The notes beneath the pieces were generated by a model. That model did no database searches, was not told the DNA's origin, and saw only the letters and a program-made list of their open reading frames with translations. From contig NZ_RHOO01000009.1 in NCBI RefSeq assembly GCF_003946555.1, forward strand, positions 1 through 64,000: DNA of 64,000 bases, read 5' to 3'. The position numbers and the translations under genes were made by a program. Of the stretch, positions 37,029 through 45,298 are shown piece by piece. The stretch's first letter is position 1. Each line of letters starts with the position of its first letter. The DNA is from Companilactobacillus hulinensis (GTDB taxonomy: Bacteria; Bacillota; Bacilli; Lactobacillales; Lactobacillaceae).

Positions 37029-37958
37029 ATGGTAAAAAGATTAATTAGTGCAAACACAAGTGAAGTTTTGGCCATGGACGGTCAAGAACTAAAACAAAGT
37101 ATCAAGGCTAGTGAAGGACGTGTCGTTCTAAGTGAAAACGTTACTGGACATGAAGCAACTGACGGACTTACAACATCAGAAATTGCTGCTGCATTCGGTG
37201 CTGATTTGATTTTACTTAACGGACTAGATGTCTTGAATCCAGTAATTCTTGGCTTGTATGAAGGTGAAGAAACTTTGGCAACTGCCAAGGCTCACCATGA
37301 CGGACAAAGCATCAAGAGATTGCAAAAATTAGTCGGCAGACCTATCGGTGTCAACCTTGAACCTGTAGATCCAAATGCTGATATGTCAGAGGATAGATTG
37401 ATTATCCCTGAAGGTCGTATGGCTAGTGAGAAGACACTCAAAGAAGTTGCCAAGCTTGGATTTAACTTCGTTGTCTTAACTGGTAATCCTGGTACAGGTG
37501 TTACAAATGCTCAAATTGCTGCCAATATTAAAGTTGCTAAGGCTAACTTCAATGGTTTGGTTATTGCTGGTAAGATGCATGGTGCCGGTGTTAACGAACC
37601 AGTTGTAAGTAAAGAATCTGTTGAAAGCTTCCTAGAAGCAGGCGCAGATGTAATCTTAGTTCCTGCAGTTGGTACAGTTCCAGAATTAGACGATGCAGAA
37701 CTCAAAGAAATCGTCAAACTAGCTCACAGCAAGGGCGCTTTGGTAATGAGCACAATTGGTACTAGTCAAGAAGGCTCTGGCGCAAGTTACATTGAAAACA
37801 TTGCTATCAGAAACAAAATTGATGGTGTTGATATTCAACACATCGGTGATGCTGCATGGGGAATTCAATCACCATTTGAAAATATCTATGCATTGAGCAA
37901 GGCAATTCGTGGCGAACGTCATGCCATTCAACGTATGGCTCGTTCTATCAACAGATAA
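37029..37958 (+). CDS. DUF7916 (PEP-mutase-like TIM-barrel) protein
   Basis: The 309-residue protein looks like a TIM-barrel enzyme, with repeated strand ends such as ADLILLNGLDV, FVVLTGNPGTGVT, LVIAGKMHGAGV and DVILVPAVGTVPEL. It matches a family often annotated as PEP phosphonomutase or haloacid dehalogenase-like and now DUF7916, which commonly sits next to cellobiose-type PTS permeases as here. The reaction is unknown; a role in metabolism of the PTS product is only an inference. RBS GGTTAGGAG precedes the ATG and a strong terminator follows. Confidence 0.7.
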   Translation: MVKRLISANTSEVLAMDGQELKQSIKASEGRVVLSENVTGHEATDGLTTSEIAAAFGADLILLNGLDVLNPVILGLYEGEETLATAKAHHDGQSIKRLQKLVGRPIGVNLEPVDPNADMSEDRLIIPEGRMASEKTLKEVAKLGFNFVVLTGNPGTGVTNAQIAANIKVAKANFNGLVIAGKMHGAGVNEPVVSKESVESFLEAGADVILVPAVGTVPELDDAELKEIVKLAHSKGALVMSTIGTSQEGSGASYIENIAIRNKIDGVDIQHIGDAAWGIQSPFENIYALSKAIRGERHAIQRMARSINR

Positions 37959-37971
37959 AATTTAACAAAAT

Positions 37972-38016
37972 AAATACCGATTCAGAGGTGTAAAAACTTC
38001 TGAACCGGTATTTTTG
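37972..38016. terminator. Terminator, possibly bidirectional
   Basis: The stem AAATACCGATTCAGAGG pairs with CTTCTGAACCGGTATTT, followed by T5. It lies between the DUF7916 gene and the convergent toxin gene. Confidence 0.8.
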
Positions 38017-38027
38017 TTTATCAAGAT

Positions 38028-38375
38028 TTATTTGTGATAACTAACAGAACTATTTTGACCTGGAAAAAGTTTCGAATGAGATCCAGCCCTAATTGCAATT
38101 AGAATTAATTCATCTTCATCAATAGTATATATTACTAAAACGTTATTAATGTCAGTAGGTTGTTTACCGGACGGAGTGTCTCTGAGATGAAATTCATAAT
38201 AGCCAGCCATTCTTCGCTCTAATTTGTGGTCTTTGAATTCCTCTGGCAATTCATGATTTTCCAGCAGGAATTCTATAGCTGATCTTATTTCGGGAATAAT
38301 ACTTTTGTCCAAACTAGCTAATCGTTTTAAATCACGGTTAAAAGTGTCACGTGGTTTGAATTTTAGTTTTTTCAT
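38028..38375 (-). CDS. YafQ/RelE-type toxin (mRNA interferase)
   Basis: The 115-residue protein has the RelE/YafQ fold pattern: FKPRDTFNRDLKRL at the start, LPEEFKDHKLERRMAGYYEFHL in the middle and IDEDELILIAIRAGSHSKLF at the end. The final His and basic residues are likely catalytic. Such toxins cut mRNA at the ribosome. ATG 38375 overlaps the antitoxin stop as ATGA; a six-codon longer start at 38393 is less likely. It is the second gene of a type II module and is probably autoregulated by the complex. Confidence 0.85.
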   Translation of the reverse strand: MKKLKFKPRDTFNRDLKRLASLDKSIIPEIRSAIEFLLENHELPEEFKDHKLERRMAGYYEFHLRDTPSGKQPTDINNVLVIYTIDEDELILIAIRAGSHSKLFPGQNSSVSYHK

Positions 38376-38653
38376 TGAGTGAATTGTCCCCAATACTTAT
38401 CATCAGATTCTACTATTTGATCATCAGGGATAGCGTTATGACGGATCAATTGATCTCTAGCAATGGCATATTCCAGAGAATCCTCTTTTGCATTGACGAT
38501 ACTTTCGTACCAATTTAATTTTTCTTGTGAAATAACGGCGGCAGTACGACTCTTGGATCTTGCAATATAAACAATTTCGTTATCGTCGTTTACACTGTCC
38601 AAATATTCTTTTAAGTGTTCTCTAAAATCACTTTGAGTGACTGCAAATGTCAT
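38372..38653 (-). CDS. Phd/YefM-type antitoxin
   Basis: The 93-residue protein has the N-terminal Phd/YefM DNA-binding pattern (VTQSDFREHLKEYLDSVNDD, then VYIARSKSRTAAVISQEKL) and a charged C-terminal tail that would wrap the toxin. GGAGGT precedes the ATG. Two TTGTAC-like boxes (TATTGTACTTAATATTGTACAT, about 38672-38693) lie just upstream and are likely operator or promoter elements. It pairs with the RelE-type toxin through a 4-bp overlap. Confidence 0.85.
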   Translation of the reverse strand: MTFAVTQSDFREHLKEYLDSVNDDNEIVYIARSKSRTAAVISQEKLNWYESIVNAKEDSLEYAIARDQLIRHNAIPDDQIVESDDKYWGQFTQ

Positions 38654-38879
38654 ATTAGTACCTCCTGTACCTATTATTGTACTTAATATTGTACATCATA
38701 ATGGAGGTAAAGTCTTGTTTGGAGATTTTCTCTGTGAATTTTGATGATGTTATTTCCTATTTTTATCTCCAAAATACAACCATTTTTGTAAACAAATAAA
38801 ATTATTTTCAGAAAAAACTTACGAAAACTTTTTTTTTCTGGTATATTAATCCACTGTTGCAACAAAAACGGAGGTACTT

Positions 38880-40352
38880 ATGAGTAAATCTCAAATTAAC
38901 ACAAAACCAGAGCATCCATATTTGGCTTTAATGGGTGTTTTGATCGGTGGATTCGTAGGAATGTTCAGTGAAACTTCACTTAACATTGCTCTTCCATCCA
39001 TTATGAAAGCTTTTTCTGTCGAAACTGGTACAGCACAATGGCTTGTTACAGGGTACATGCTTGTTATTGCCATTGTTCTACCACTTTCAAGTTTATTAAC
39101 GAAACATTTTTCAACTAGGGGATTAGTTCGTTTCGGACTACTTGACTTCATCGTTGGATCAATAATTGCCGCAATTGCACCTAATTTTGCAATCTTGCTA
39201 TTCGGCCGTATGATCCAAGGTATCGCTACAGGCCTTATTTTGCCATTGATGTTCTCAATCGCTATGAGAATTTTCCCACCTAATAAGTTAGGTGCAGCGC
39301 TTGGTGCTGCAGCTCTTGTTATTATGTTTGCCCCAGCTATCGGACCAACAATCTCCGGTATTATCTTGGGTGCATTATCATGGAGATGGATTTTTGTTTC
39401 ATTCATTATCTTCCTATTAATAGGATTAGGATTCATGGAAAAAAATCTAACAAATGTCTTCGAAGTTACTAAACCAGATGTTGATTGGTTAGCTATTGGA
39501 CTTTCAACAATTAGTTTTGGTTTGATCGTCTTTGGTGTCAGCTATTTGAGCAGTAATGTTCCAGTTGCAGTTATTGCACTGATTGCTGGATTAGTTATAC
39601 TTGTTGTTTACATCAGACAACAGTTGCATGCAAAGATTCCTACATTGGACTTTGCCGTGTTGCGCAGACCAGAATTCGTTACTGGGTCAGTACTTGTTAT
39701 GCTTAACTTCGGTATTACTTTATCCGCTATGTATATCTTACCAATGTACTTACAAAATGGTCTTGGTGTAGCGGTTGCTTTGACAGGTGCCGTTATGTTA
39801 CCAGGTGGTGTTGTTAACGCACTTGTATCATTTGGTGCTGGTCGTGCATACGACAGTATTGGTGCTAAGTGGATGGCACGCCTGGGTTTCTTAGTTTCAG
39901 CTATTGGTGCCGTTATGTTCCTATTCAGTAATCAAAACAGTTCATTAGGTTATATCATTGCTGCACATATCGTTCTTATGATTGGTGTCCCACTAGCAAT
40001 GTCACCATCACAAACATATGGTTTGAATTCATTGAATGAATATCAATCAGCTGATGGTTCAGCTATTATCAATACTTTCCAACAAGTTATCGGTGCCGTC
40101 GCAACTGGTATCGCAACGTTGTTGTTGAGCGCTGGTCAAAGCAGTTACTTTGCTAATGGTGGACATTCAACTGCTCTAGCATTTACAAATGGTGCACATT
40201 ACGGATTTGCCTTTACATTAGTATTGGCCATCCTAGGATTCCTATTAGCATTCCGTGTTCATTCAAAAGGATACGAAGCTGAAAAGGTTGCTAAAGAAGA
40301 ATCGAATGCGAGCAAAACAACTAAGCTAGAAACTGAAAACAGTTTAGGTTAG
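38880..40352 (+). CDS. DHA2 (EmrB/QacA) family MFS exporter
   Basis: The 490-residue protein has about 14 predicted transmembrane helices, typical of drug:H+ antiporter family 2. Motifs include LNIALPSIMKAF in helix 1, TGYMLVIAIVLPLS in helix 2 and GRMIQGIATGLILPL. A GGAGGT ribosome binding site precedes ATG 38880. It stands alone with its own terminator. It shares the family with the exporter at 59466-60887 but the two are not close duplicates. Substrate unknown. Confidence 0.88.
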   Translation: MSKSQINTKPEHPYLALMGVLIGGFVGMFSETSLNIALPSIMKAFSVETGTAQWLVTGYMLVIAIVLPLSSLLTKHFSTRGLVRFGLLDFIVGSIIAAIAPNFAILLFGRMIQGIATGLILPLMFSIAMRIFPPNKLGAALGAAALVIMFAPAIGPTISGIILGALSWRWIFVSFIIFLLIGLGFMEKNLTNVFEVTKPDVDWLAIGLSTISFGLIVFGVSYLSSNVPVAVIALIAGLVILVVYIRQQLHAKIPTLDFAVLRRPEFVTGSVLVMLNFGITLSAMYILPMYLQNGLGVAVALTGAVMLPGGVVNALVSFGAGRAYDSIGAKWMARLGFLVSAIGAVMFLFSNQNSSLGYIIAAHIVLMIGVPLAMSPSQTYGLNSLNEYQSADGSAIINTFQQVIGAVATGIATLLLSAGQSSYFANGGHSTALAFTNGAHYGFAFTLVLAILGFLLAFRVHSKGYEAEKVAKEESNASKTTKLETENSLG

Positions 40353-40392
40353 AATTATATATTATATGAAAACAATTGATACGGTTTTCAGT

Positions 40393-40427
40393 GGCTGATC
40401 GAGCATATATCGATTGGCCTTTTTTTA
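40393..40427 (+). terminator. Terminator after MFS exporter
   Basis: Stem GGCTGATCGA/TCGATTGGCC followed by T7. Confidence 0.85.
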
Positions 40428-40597
40428 TCAAATAAGATGTAATTTTTCGGCTATCATAACTTGTTTAAAAAAAGATAGTAGAGAAACACAATTAATCCTA
40501 GTATAATGGAAATTAGTTGTTGAATAATTTGACCAATTCCTTTACAATAATAGGGTTGAATAATAAGACAATACTAGTAAAGGGAGGAGGGATTTAG

Positions 40598-40732
40598 ATG
40601 TCACAAAATACACATAAAGGCTATACAGGCCACCGCCGTCCCGTTAACTCAAAAAACGGTGAAGAACGCATGGCAAAAGCTCAAGCCGTTAAAGAATTCC
40701 TTAAGAGTCGTGATGAAAAAGCTGCTAAGTAA
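40598..40732 (+). CDS. Small basic protein of 44 residues
   Basis: An open frame of 44 codons starts at ATG 40598 after a very strong ribosome binding site (GGGAGGAGGG) and ends at TAA 40730-40732, followed by a terminator (about 40743-40777). The product is polar and Lys/Arg-rich (HKGYTGHRRPVNSKNGEERM, then a helix with KAQAVKEFLKSRDEKAAK) and has no membrane segment. It resembles small conserved unknown proteins of lactobacilli. The strong signals support expression; function unknown. Confidence 0.75.
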   Translation: MSQNTHKGYTGHRRPVNSKNGEERMAKAQAVKEFLKSRDEKAAK

Positions 40733-40807
40733 TTATGCAGTTTGAGTCGATGGACATTTGTCTGTTGGCTCTTTTTTTATGCACTTTTTTTTGATTGCCG
40801 CTTCCGA

Positions 40808-40948
40808 TTACGAAACATTTTACCTGCCGTGGGGACCGGATTGAGCCAAAAGTCGGTCTCTATCCTCGACTTGAAGCTTTGCTTTGCAAATCTCCAAGCT
40901 CGTCCTGTGGCGGGACGCCACACTCACGGCTGGTAAAATATTTCGTAA
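40808..40948. repeat. Two-part structured element, part 1, locus I
   Basis: The terminal arms TTACGAAACATTTTACC (40808-40824) and GGTAAAATATTTCGTAA (40932-40948) pair, continued inward by GCCGTG/CACGGC. A second copy with compensating changes is at 61695-61851. No coding sequence fits. Confidence 0.85.
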
Positions 40949-41087
40949 CCTCCAGCTAATTTGATTCTGTATAAGAATAGGTGTTTTTCTCTAACGATTG
41001 TTAAGTAGTGTGGGATAACATGGCCATGGTTAACTAGCGATGGGGGGCTATTAACGAATTCAATTATTAGCCATTAAAGTAGCCGGA

Positions 41088-41259
41088 AGTCGAAAACAAT
41101 AAGCAGGCTGTGAAAGTGGTGTTAGGGCGGTAGAACTTTACCGGCCTTACAGCACAGGACGACTTTTGAAATCTGCGGGGTTATGCAGAGTTCAAAATCG
41201 AATCTTCAGGCCGCACTGTGGCTGAAGATGGTCCCAAAGCCTGCTTATTGTTTTCGACT
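41088..41259. repeat. Two-part structured element, part 2, locus I
   Basis: The ends are perfect 22-bp inverted repeats (41088-41109 and 41238-41259). Inside are further stems, including TTTTGAA/TTCAAAA and TCTTCAG/CTGAAGA. The copy at 61969-62137 keeps the same folding with different terminal sequence. Confidence 0.9.
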
Positions 41260-41307
41260 GTAAGCGGCAAAAGAAGAGCAAAAAAGCCATGACAAATGTC
41301 ATGACCA

Positions 41308-41694
41308 TTATTCAGCCTGTAACTTATTGTAAACATCACTAGGCATATCTTTTTTGAATACTTCTTTGTAAGTATAAACATAAGCACCCTTAGTAGTTAC
41401 TTCAAGGTAATGATCTTGTTTCAATTTACCCATACCTGTGAATTGAATAGGATGCTCGTTACCTTCCTTATCATAACTAGTTAAGTTGTAATCATAATTA
41501 CCGTAGCCATCTTCATCTTTACCCTTGGCATTGTCTATTTTTACGTAGCGTGCTTCTTTTTTAACTAGGAAATTGTATTGGCCCAGTGCCTGTGAAAACT
41601 GGTCTGTGCGGTCTTTAGTGTACGCACAAGCACCCACATATGCCAATCCTATAATTGTAGCTGATAATAACAAAAACTTTAGTAGACTTCTCAT
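41308..41694 (-). CDS. YxeA-like (DUF1093) secreted or membrane-anchored small protein
   Basis: The 128-residue protein has an N-terminal hydrophobic segment (LLKFLLLSATIIGLAYVGA) that is a signal peptide or anchor, with a Cys at about 23 that may allow lipidation although the lipobox is imperfect. The extracytoplasmic part (YVKID..., YDYNLTSYDKEGNEHPIQFT, then YTYKEVFKKDMP) matches the YxeA/DUF1093 family of OB-like small proteins. CTCCTG-complement RBS is upstream. Function unknown; family members are often cell-envelope or stress related. Confidence 0.8.
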   Translation of the reverse strand: MRSLLKFLLLSATIIGLAYVGACAYTKDRTDQFSQALGQYNFLVKKEARYVKIDNAKGKDEDGYGNYDYNLTSYDKEGNEHPIQFTGMGKLKQDHYLEVTTKGAYVYTYKEVFKKDMPSDVYNKLQAE

Positions 41695-41806
41695 TTATCC
41701 TTACCTCCTGAGAAATATACTAAAGTTTTTTTGATAAATTCTACATCTGTTTCACTTACATTCTTCTTACAAAATCGTAAGTTACTGATCGGCTGAGTAA
41801 AGTCGG

Positions 41807-41884
41807 TTATTTAAGTCCCCACCAATCGAAGTTGATCGTATAGTCTACGATTTTATTGAAGATATCAGCAATAATATTTAGCAT
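41807..41884 (-). CDS. 25-residue amphipathic peptide
   Basis: A short frame starts at ATG 41884 with GGAGGTG 8 bases upstream and ends at TAA 41807. A TATAAT box lies about 50 bases upstream (41935-41940, minus strand). The peptide starts MLNIIADIFNKIVDYTINF and ends in DWWGLK: an amphipathic helix with two adjacent Trp, resembling in character delta-lysin-like or other membrane-active peptides. No export or modification gene is adjacent. The strong translation signals are the main support. Confidence 0.6.
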   Translation of the reverse strand: MLNIIADIFNKIVDYTINFDWWGLK

Positions 41885-41968
41885 GATCAACACCTCCAAC
41901 ATATATTAAATGAATTTCTTTACAAGTTCATTATACCGCTTTTTTGGAAACGCCAACACATATTTGGT

Positions 41969-43093
41969 TTAACCCCAGACTTCTTCTTGAATTGATTTAA
42001 CTAATGCGAGCTTGTCCCATTCTTGTTGTTCAGTTAGAACATTTCCTTCTTCTGTAGAAGCAAATCCACATTGGGTTGAGAGCCATAGTCTGTCTAATGG
42101 AAGATATTGGCTGGCTTCTTTGATACGATCGATAATTACTTGACGATCTTCTAATTCACCTTTTTTGGAAGTGATCAATCCTAGAACAACACGCTTGTCT
42201 CCAGAAACTTTAGCTAATGGTTCAAAATTACCAGCACGTGTTGAATCGTATTCGAGAAAGTATGTACTTACGTTTTCTTTGGCAAATACTTTGTCAGCGA
42301 CAGGACCGTAACCACCGGCGAAGGCAAAGTCGGAATGATAATTGCCACGGCAGATATGTGTGTTGATAGTCAAATCCTCGGGTAAGTCTTTAATAGCACC
42401 GTTATTTAATTCTAGTAGTATATCTTGAATACCTGAATTGGCGTACGCTTGACCATCTGGAGTTGCTAGAAATTTGTCATCTAAAAATAGTCCCCATGAA
42501 CAGTCATCAAGTTGGATTGTACGTGCTCCTTCGTCGTAGAAGGCTAGAATTGCATCATGATAGGCTTGTTCGATATCAACGTAGAGTTCTTCATCTGAAT
42601 CATAGAATTCCTTGATTTTGTCGGCATTCTTTCCACGGAATAATTCGATATATAGTTGAGCAGGAGCGGGAATCGTTTGTTTAGCTTCAACATCAGTTCC
42701 GTCAGTCAATGATTTTAAGAATTTGAAATGTTGAATGAATGGGTGAGTGTCCTTGTTAAACTTGATTTTTCCTGAAAGAATAGCTGTGTCGTCACGTGTC
42801 TCTTCATGAGCAAAGTTATAGCCCTCACCGTAATGAATGTGATCGATACCCTCAAAGCCCCAGAAGAAGTCTAGGTGCCAGTATGAGCGACGGAACTCAC
42901 CATCAGTAACATAGTCTAGTCCGGCATTGATTTCTTTGTTTACAAGGTCTTTGATAGCTTCATCTTCAATAGTTGTGAGTGCCGCTTGGTCAATATTTCC
43001 AGCTGCGAAGTCTTTACGTGCTTGTTTTAGTACATCTGGTCTTAAGAAACTTCCTACATGTTGAAATCCAATTTTAGTTTGTGTTTTTGTCAT
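41969..43093 (-). CDS. MetE-like cobalamin-independent methionine synthase family protein
   Basis: The 374-residue protein corresponds to the C-terminal catalytic half of MetE, as in the short YxjG/YxjH type of bacilli. Zinc-ligand candidates are His and Cys in NTHICRGNYHSDF (about 245-257), Glu in YFLEYDSTRAGNF (about 275) and Cys in LSTQCGFAST (about 340). Short forms lack the folate-binding N-terminal domain and may use another methyl donor to make methionine. Control by an upstream T-box leader that probably reads a Met codon supports a role in methionine supply. RBS GGAGGA lies before the ATG. Confidence 0.88.
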   Translation of the reverse strand: MTKTQTKIGFQHVGSFLRPDVLKQARKDFAAGNIDQAALTTIEDEAIKDLVNKEINAGLDYVTDGEFRRSYWHLDFFWGFEGIDHIHYGEGYNFAHEETRDDTAILSGKIKFNKDTHPFIQHFKFLKSLTDGTDVEAKQTIPAPAQLYIELFRGKNADKIKEFYDSDEELYVDIEQAYHDAILAFYDEGARTIQLDDCSWGLFLDDKFLATPDGQAYANSGIQDILLELNNGAIKDLPEDLTINTHICRGNYHSDFAFAGGYGPVADKVFAKENVSTYFLEYDSTRAGNFEPLAKVSGDKRVVLGLITSKKGELEDRQVIIDRIKEASQYLPLDRLWLSTQCGFASTEEGNVLTEQQEWDKLALVKSIQEEVWG

Positions 43094-43129
43094 AATATTT
43101 TCCTCCGTATATTTACTTATTTAATTCCA

Positions 43130-43396
43130 AAAAAAAATCGTCCCTACATGCACAGAATTACTCTGCGATGTAGGGACGACTACCGTGGTACCACCCTAAT
43201 TCATATTTTGATCACTCAAAATACCTCAACGACACTAACATGTCCGGGATGATATCGCATCCTTGCGTACCTTTGGCTTTCACCTAGGTAAGACTCCAAG
43301 TTCATCTTCAGTTAAACTTTCGTTCCGCCTTTTCACCATCTAGCGGTCACTCTTCAAACTACTCGTTAACTTACTCTTCTCTTCAACGTCTAATAG
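43130..43396 (-). promoter_or_regulatory. T-box riboswitch leader, probably tRNA-Met specific
   Basis: Read on the minus strand, the leader contains the T-box core AGGGTGGTACCACGGTAG (about 43180-43198) followed by a perfect terminator stem (CGTCCCTACAT with ATGTAGGGACG) and an eight-T run at about 43131-43180. Stem I lies about 43270-43390. In its internal loop the codon ATG in CTGAAGATGAAC is the best specifier, consistent with the MetE-like gene downstream. Uncharged tRNA would stabilise the antiterminator and allow expression. Confidence 0.9.
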
Positions 43397-43454
43397 AATT
43401 AAACAAGTTTTAATTATTAATTGGTGAATAAATTACACCTAGTCCAAAACTTTG

Positions 43455-44477
43455 TCAAACAGTTTCGGCAACTTTTTTTGTGTGCACGATATTCTTAGTT
43501 AATTTGCCACTCAACAGTGCAACTTGTGTATCCATGGCTTCATAAATCATATTGTGAACAGCCTTTTTAGTATAGAAGGCTGTGTGTGGTGTGATGATAA
43601 CATTGTCACGTTTAGCTAGATTCTTGAATTTTTCGTTAGGTACTGCATCAATACTGCCGAAGTCCTTTTGGAAAATACCATTTTCATGATCAAGAACATC
43701 TAGTCCGGCACAAGCAATTTTGCCAGAGTCTAGTCCGTCAATTAAAGCATCAGTGTCAACTAGACCACCACGGGCGCAATTGATGATGTATGAACCTTGC
43801 TTCATTTTACTGATAGCATCAGCGTCAATCATATGGTAGTCCTGTGGTTCAAGTGGAGTATGCAATGAAATAATGTCAGATTGTTCGAGTAACTCGTCTA
43901 ATGAATCAACATAAATACCAAGATTTTCTAGGGCAGGGTTGGGATCAATATCATAAGCAATGACTTTGGCACCATATCCAAATTGCATAATACGGGCAAA
44001 GACGCTACCAATGTGTCCAGTTCCAATAACACCAACGGCTTTGCCACTGATCTCAGTACCGATAGTGGGTGCCCATTGGAAGTTTCCATGCTCAAACTTT
44101 TTGTCGAATTCTGGTACACGACGGAGCAAACGTCCAACTAGAAAAGATGCGTGTTCAGCGATAGCGTTAGGTGAATAGACAGGAACATTAGTCAGCGTAA
44201 AGCCAAAATCATTGAGGTCCTTATAATCAAAGCCATCTGTACCAACATTTCTAACTGATAACTTACTAATACCGAAATCATGCAGTTTCTTTAGAGCTTC
44301 ACGAGCGTATGGTGTGCGCTGAACGGTACATACACCGTCGAAGCCCTTAGCATTATCTGCAGTTTCAGGAGTAAGGATGTCAGTTGTATAATCTATGTCT
44401 ACGTCTGGATTCTCTGAAGCCCATTTTTTCAGTGGTGCTTCTTCATCTCCACGAACGCCAAATACGTAAATTTTCAT
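43455..44477 (-). CDS. D-2-hydroxyacid (D-lactate) dehydrogenase
   Basis: This 340-residue NAD-dependent enzyme of the D-LDH family reduces pyruvate to D-lactate or a related 2-oxoacid. The NAD fold GVIGTGHIGSVFARI is at about 150-164. Catalytic Arg is in NCARGGLVDTDA (about 237), Glu in GLDVLDHENGIF (about 266) and His in ITPHTAFYT (about 299). The C-terminus lacks a further domain, as expected. A paralogue is at 50018-51022. RBS AGAGGGAC precedes the ATG. Whether this is the main lactate enzyme cannot be told. Confidence 0.9.
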   Translation of the reverse strand: MKIYVFGVRGDEEAPLKKWASENPDVDIDYTTDILTPETADNAKGFDGVCTVQRTPYAREALKKLHDFGISKLSVRNVGTDGFDYKDLNDFGFTLTNVPVYSPNAIAEHASFLVGRLLRRVPEFDKKFEHGNFQWAPTIGTEISGKAVGVIGTGHIGSVFARIMQFGYGAKVIAYDIDPNPALENLGIYVDSLDELLEQSDIISLHTPLEPQDYHMIDADAISKMKQGSYIINCARGGLVDTDALIDGLDSGKIACAGLDVLDHENGIFQKDFGSIDAVPNEKFKNLAKRDNVIITPHTAFYTKKAVHNMIYEAMDTQVALLSGKLTKNIVHTKKVAETV

Positions 44478-44641
44478 AACAATAGTCCCTCTTTCTTTGA
44501 ATCAGATTAGAAAATTAATTATTCTCTAATAAACTGTGTTAATAAGTGTAACGCAAATTTTTAAAAATAAAAGGGTAAATTTCAATACAAATAGTCAAAT
44601 GATATGTATGATATTCTGTAATTGAACTTGAGGTGGATGTG

Positions 44642-44971
44642 ATGGAAAATAAAAGTACCTTACCGCAATTGTTGGCATGGCAGATAATGATTGTCGTCAA
44701 TAGTGCCGTTATTTTATACGTTATACGAACTTTTAATAACTATTCATTAGTGTATTTCTTACCACGAACGCTTATATGGGGAATTATTGGCCTAGTTCTG
44801 TTTGTAGGATATATGTTGATTCAGGCAATCATTGGATTCTCGATTCATAACTTAAATGATGGTAATGGTGCTTGGGCAGTTGTATTACTTCTAGCAGGAT
44901 TCGTTAGTCCTCTGTATATAATTCCAGCTGTGTGGGCATTGATAATGAAGTATGTATTCAAAAAAGGGTAA
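44642..44971 (+). CDS. Small membrane protein of unknown function
   Basis: The 109-residue hydrophobic protein has about three transmembrane helices (for example QIMIVVNSAVILYVI, LIWGIIGLVLFVGYMLIQAI and AVVLLLAGFVSPLYIIPAVW). I start at ATG 44642, preceded by GAGGTGG; GTG 44633 would include that site. Its stop codon lies inside the first of two 55-bp direct repeats that frame the following toxin-antitoxin-like pair. No family recognised. Confidence 0.6.
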   Translation: MENKSTLPQLLAWQIMIVVNSAVILYVIRTFNNYSLVYFLPRTLIWGIIGLVLFVGYMLIQAIIGFSIHNLNDGNGAWAVVLLLAGFVSPLYIIPAVWALIMKYVFKKG

Positions 44972-45018
44972 AAAAATAACATCTTAGTCGTTTGACTAGG
45001 ATGTTATTTTTGTTTTAA
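44964..45018. repeat. 55-bp direct repeat, left copy (contains a terminator hairpin)
   Basis: Matches 45937-45991 with two mismatches, both in the loop. It includes the stem AACATCTTAGTC/GACTAGGATGTT and a T-run, so each copy is a bidirectional terminator. Confidence 0.9.
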
Positions 45019-45294
45019 CTCTTTAATATCGTTATTTTCTGTAATTAGGAGTTTTAACTTTTCAATAATTATGTTGTAATCGTTTATAGATATATCAGTA
45101 TTGCCAGCTTCTAAATCAAGTAAGTAATCAAAGGGAATATCTAGCTTTTTGGCAATGTTTTCTTGATCAAATGGAGTATTGTTTTCTAATTCAATAATTT
45201 TCATAGATAAATCAAATTGTGGAGAATTCATCTTATTTTGTAAGTACTTATCATTCTTTGCAATTGAGCTTTTTAAAATACCTTTTAAATCCAT
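45004..45294 (-). CDS. Xre-like helix-turn-helix protein (putative antitoxin)
   Basis: The 96-residue protein has an HTH of the Xre type at about residues 35-65 (ENNTPFDQENIAKKLDIPFD, then YLLDLEAGNTDIS). AAAGGAGAAT, lying in the end of the preceding gene, serves as ribosome binding site, so the two genes are coupled. The order of a RelE/HigB-like gene followed by an Xre gene is that of HigBA modules, where the second protein is the antitoxin and repressor. This assignment is from gene order and size. Confidence 0.65.
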   Translation of the reverse strand: MDLKGILKSSIAKNDKYLQNKMNSPQFDLSMKIIELENNTPFDQENIAKKLDIPFDYLLDLEAGNTDISINDYNIIIEKLKLLITENNDIKELKQK

Positions 45295-45298
45295 AAGT

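Noticed and set aside
40742-40936. Open frame through the first part of the two-part element
   Set aside because: It covers a terminator and a palindromic repeat, lacks a ribosome binding site, and its counterpart at 61.7 kb is not open in the same way.
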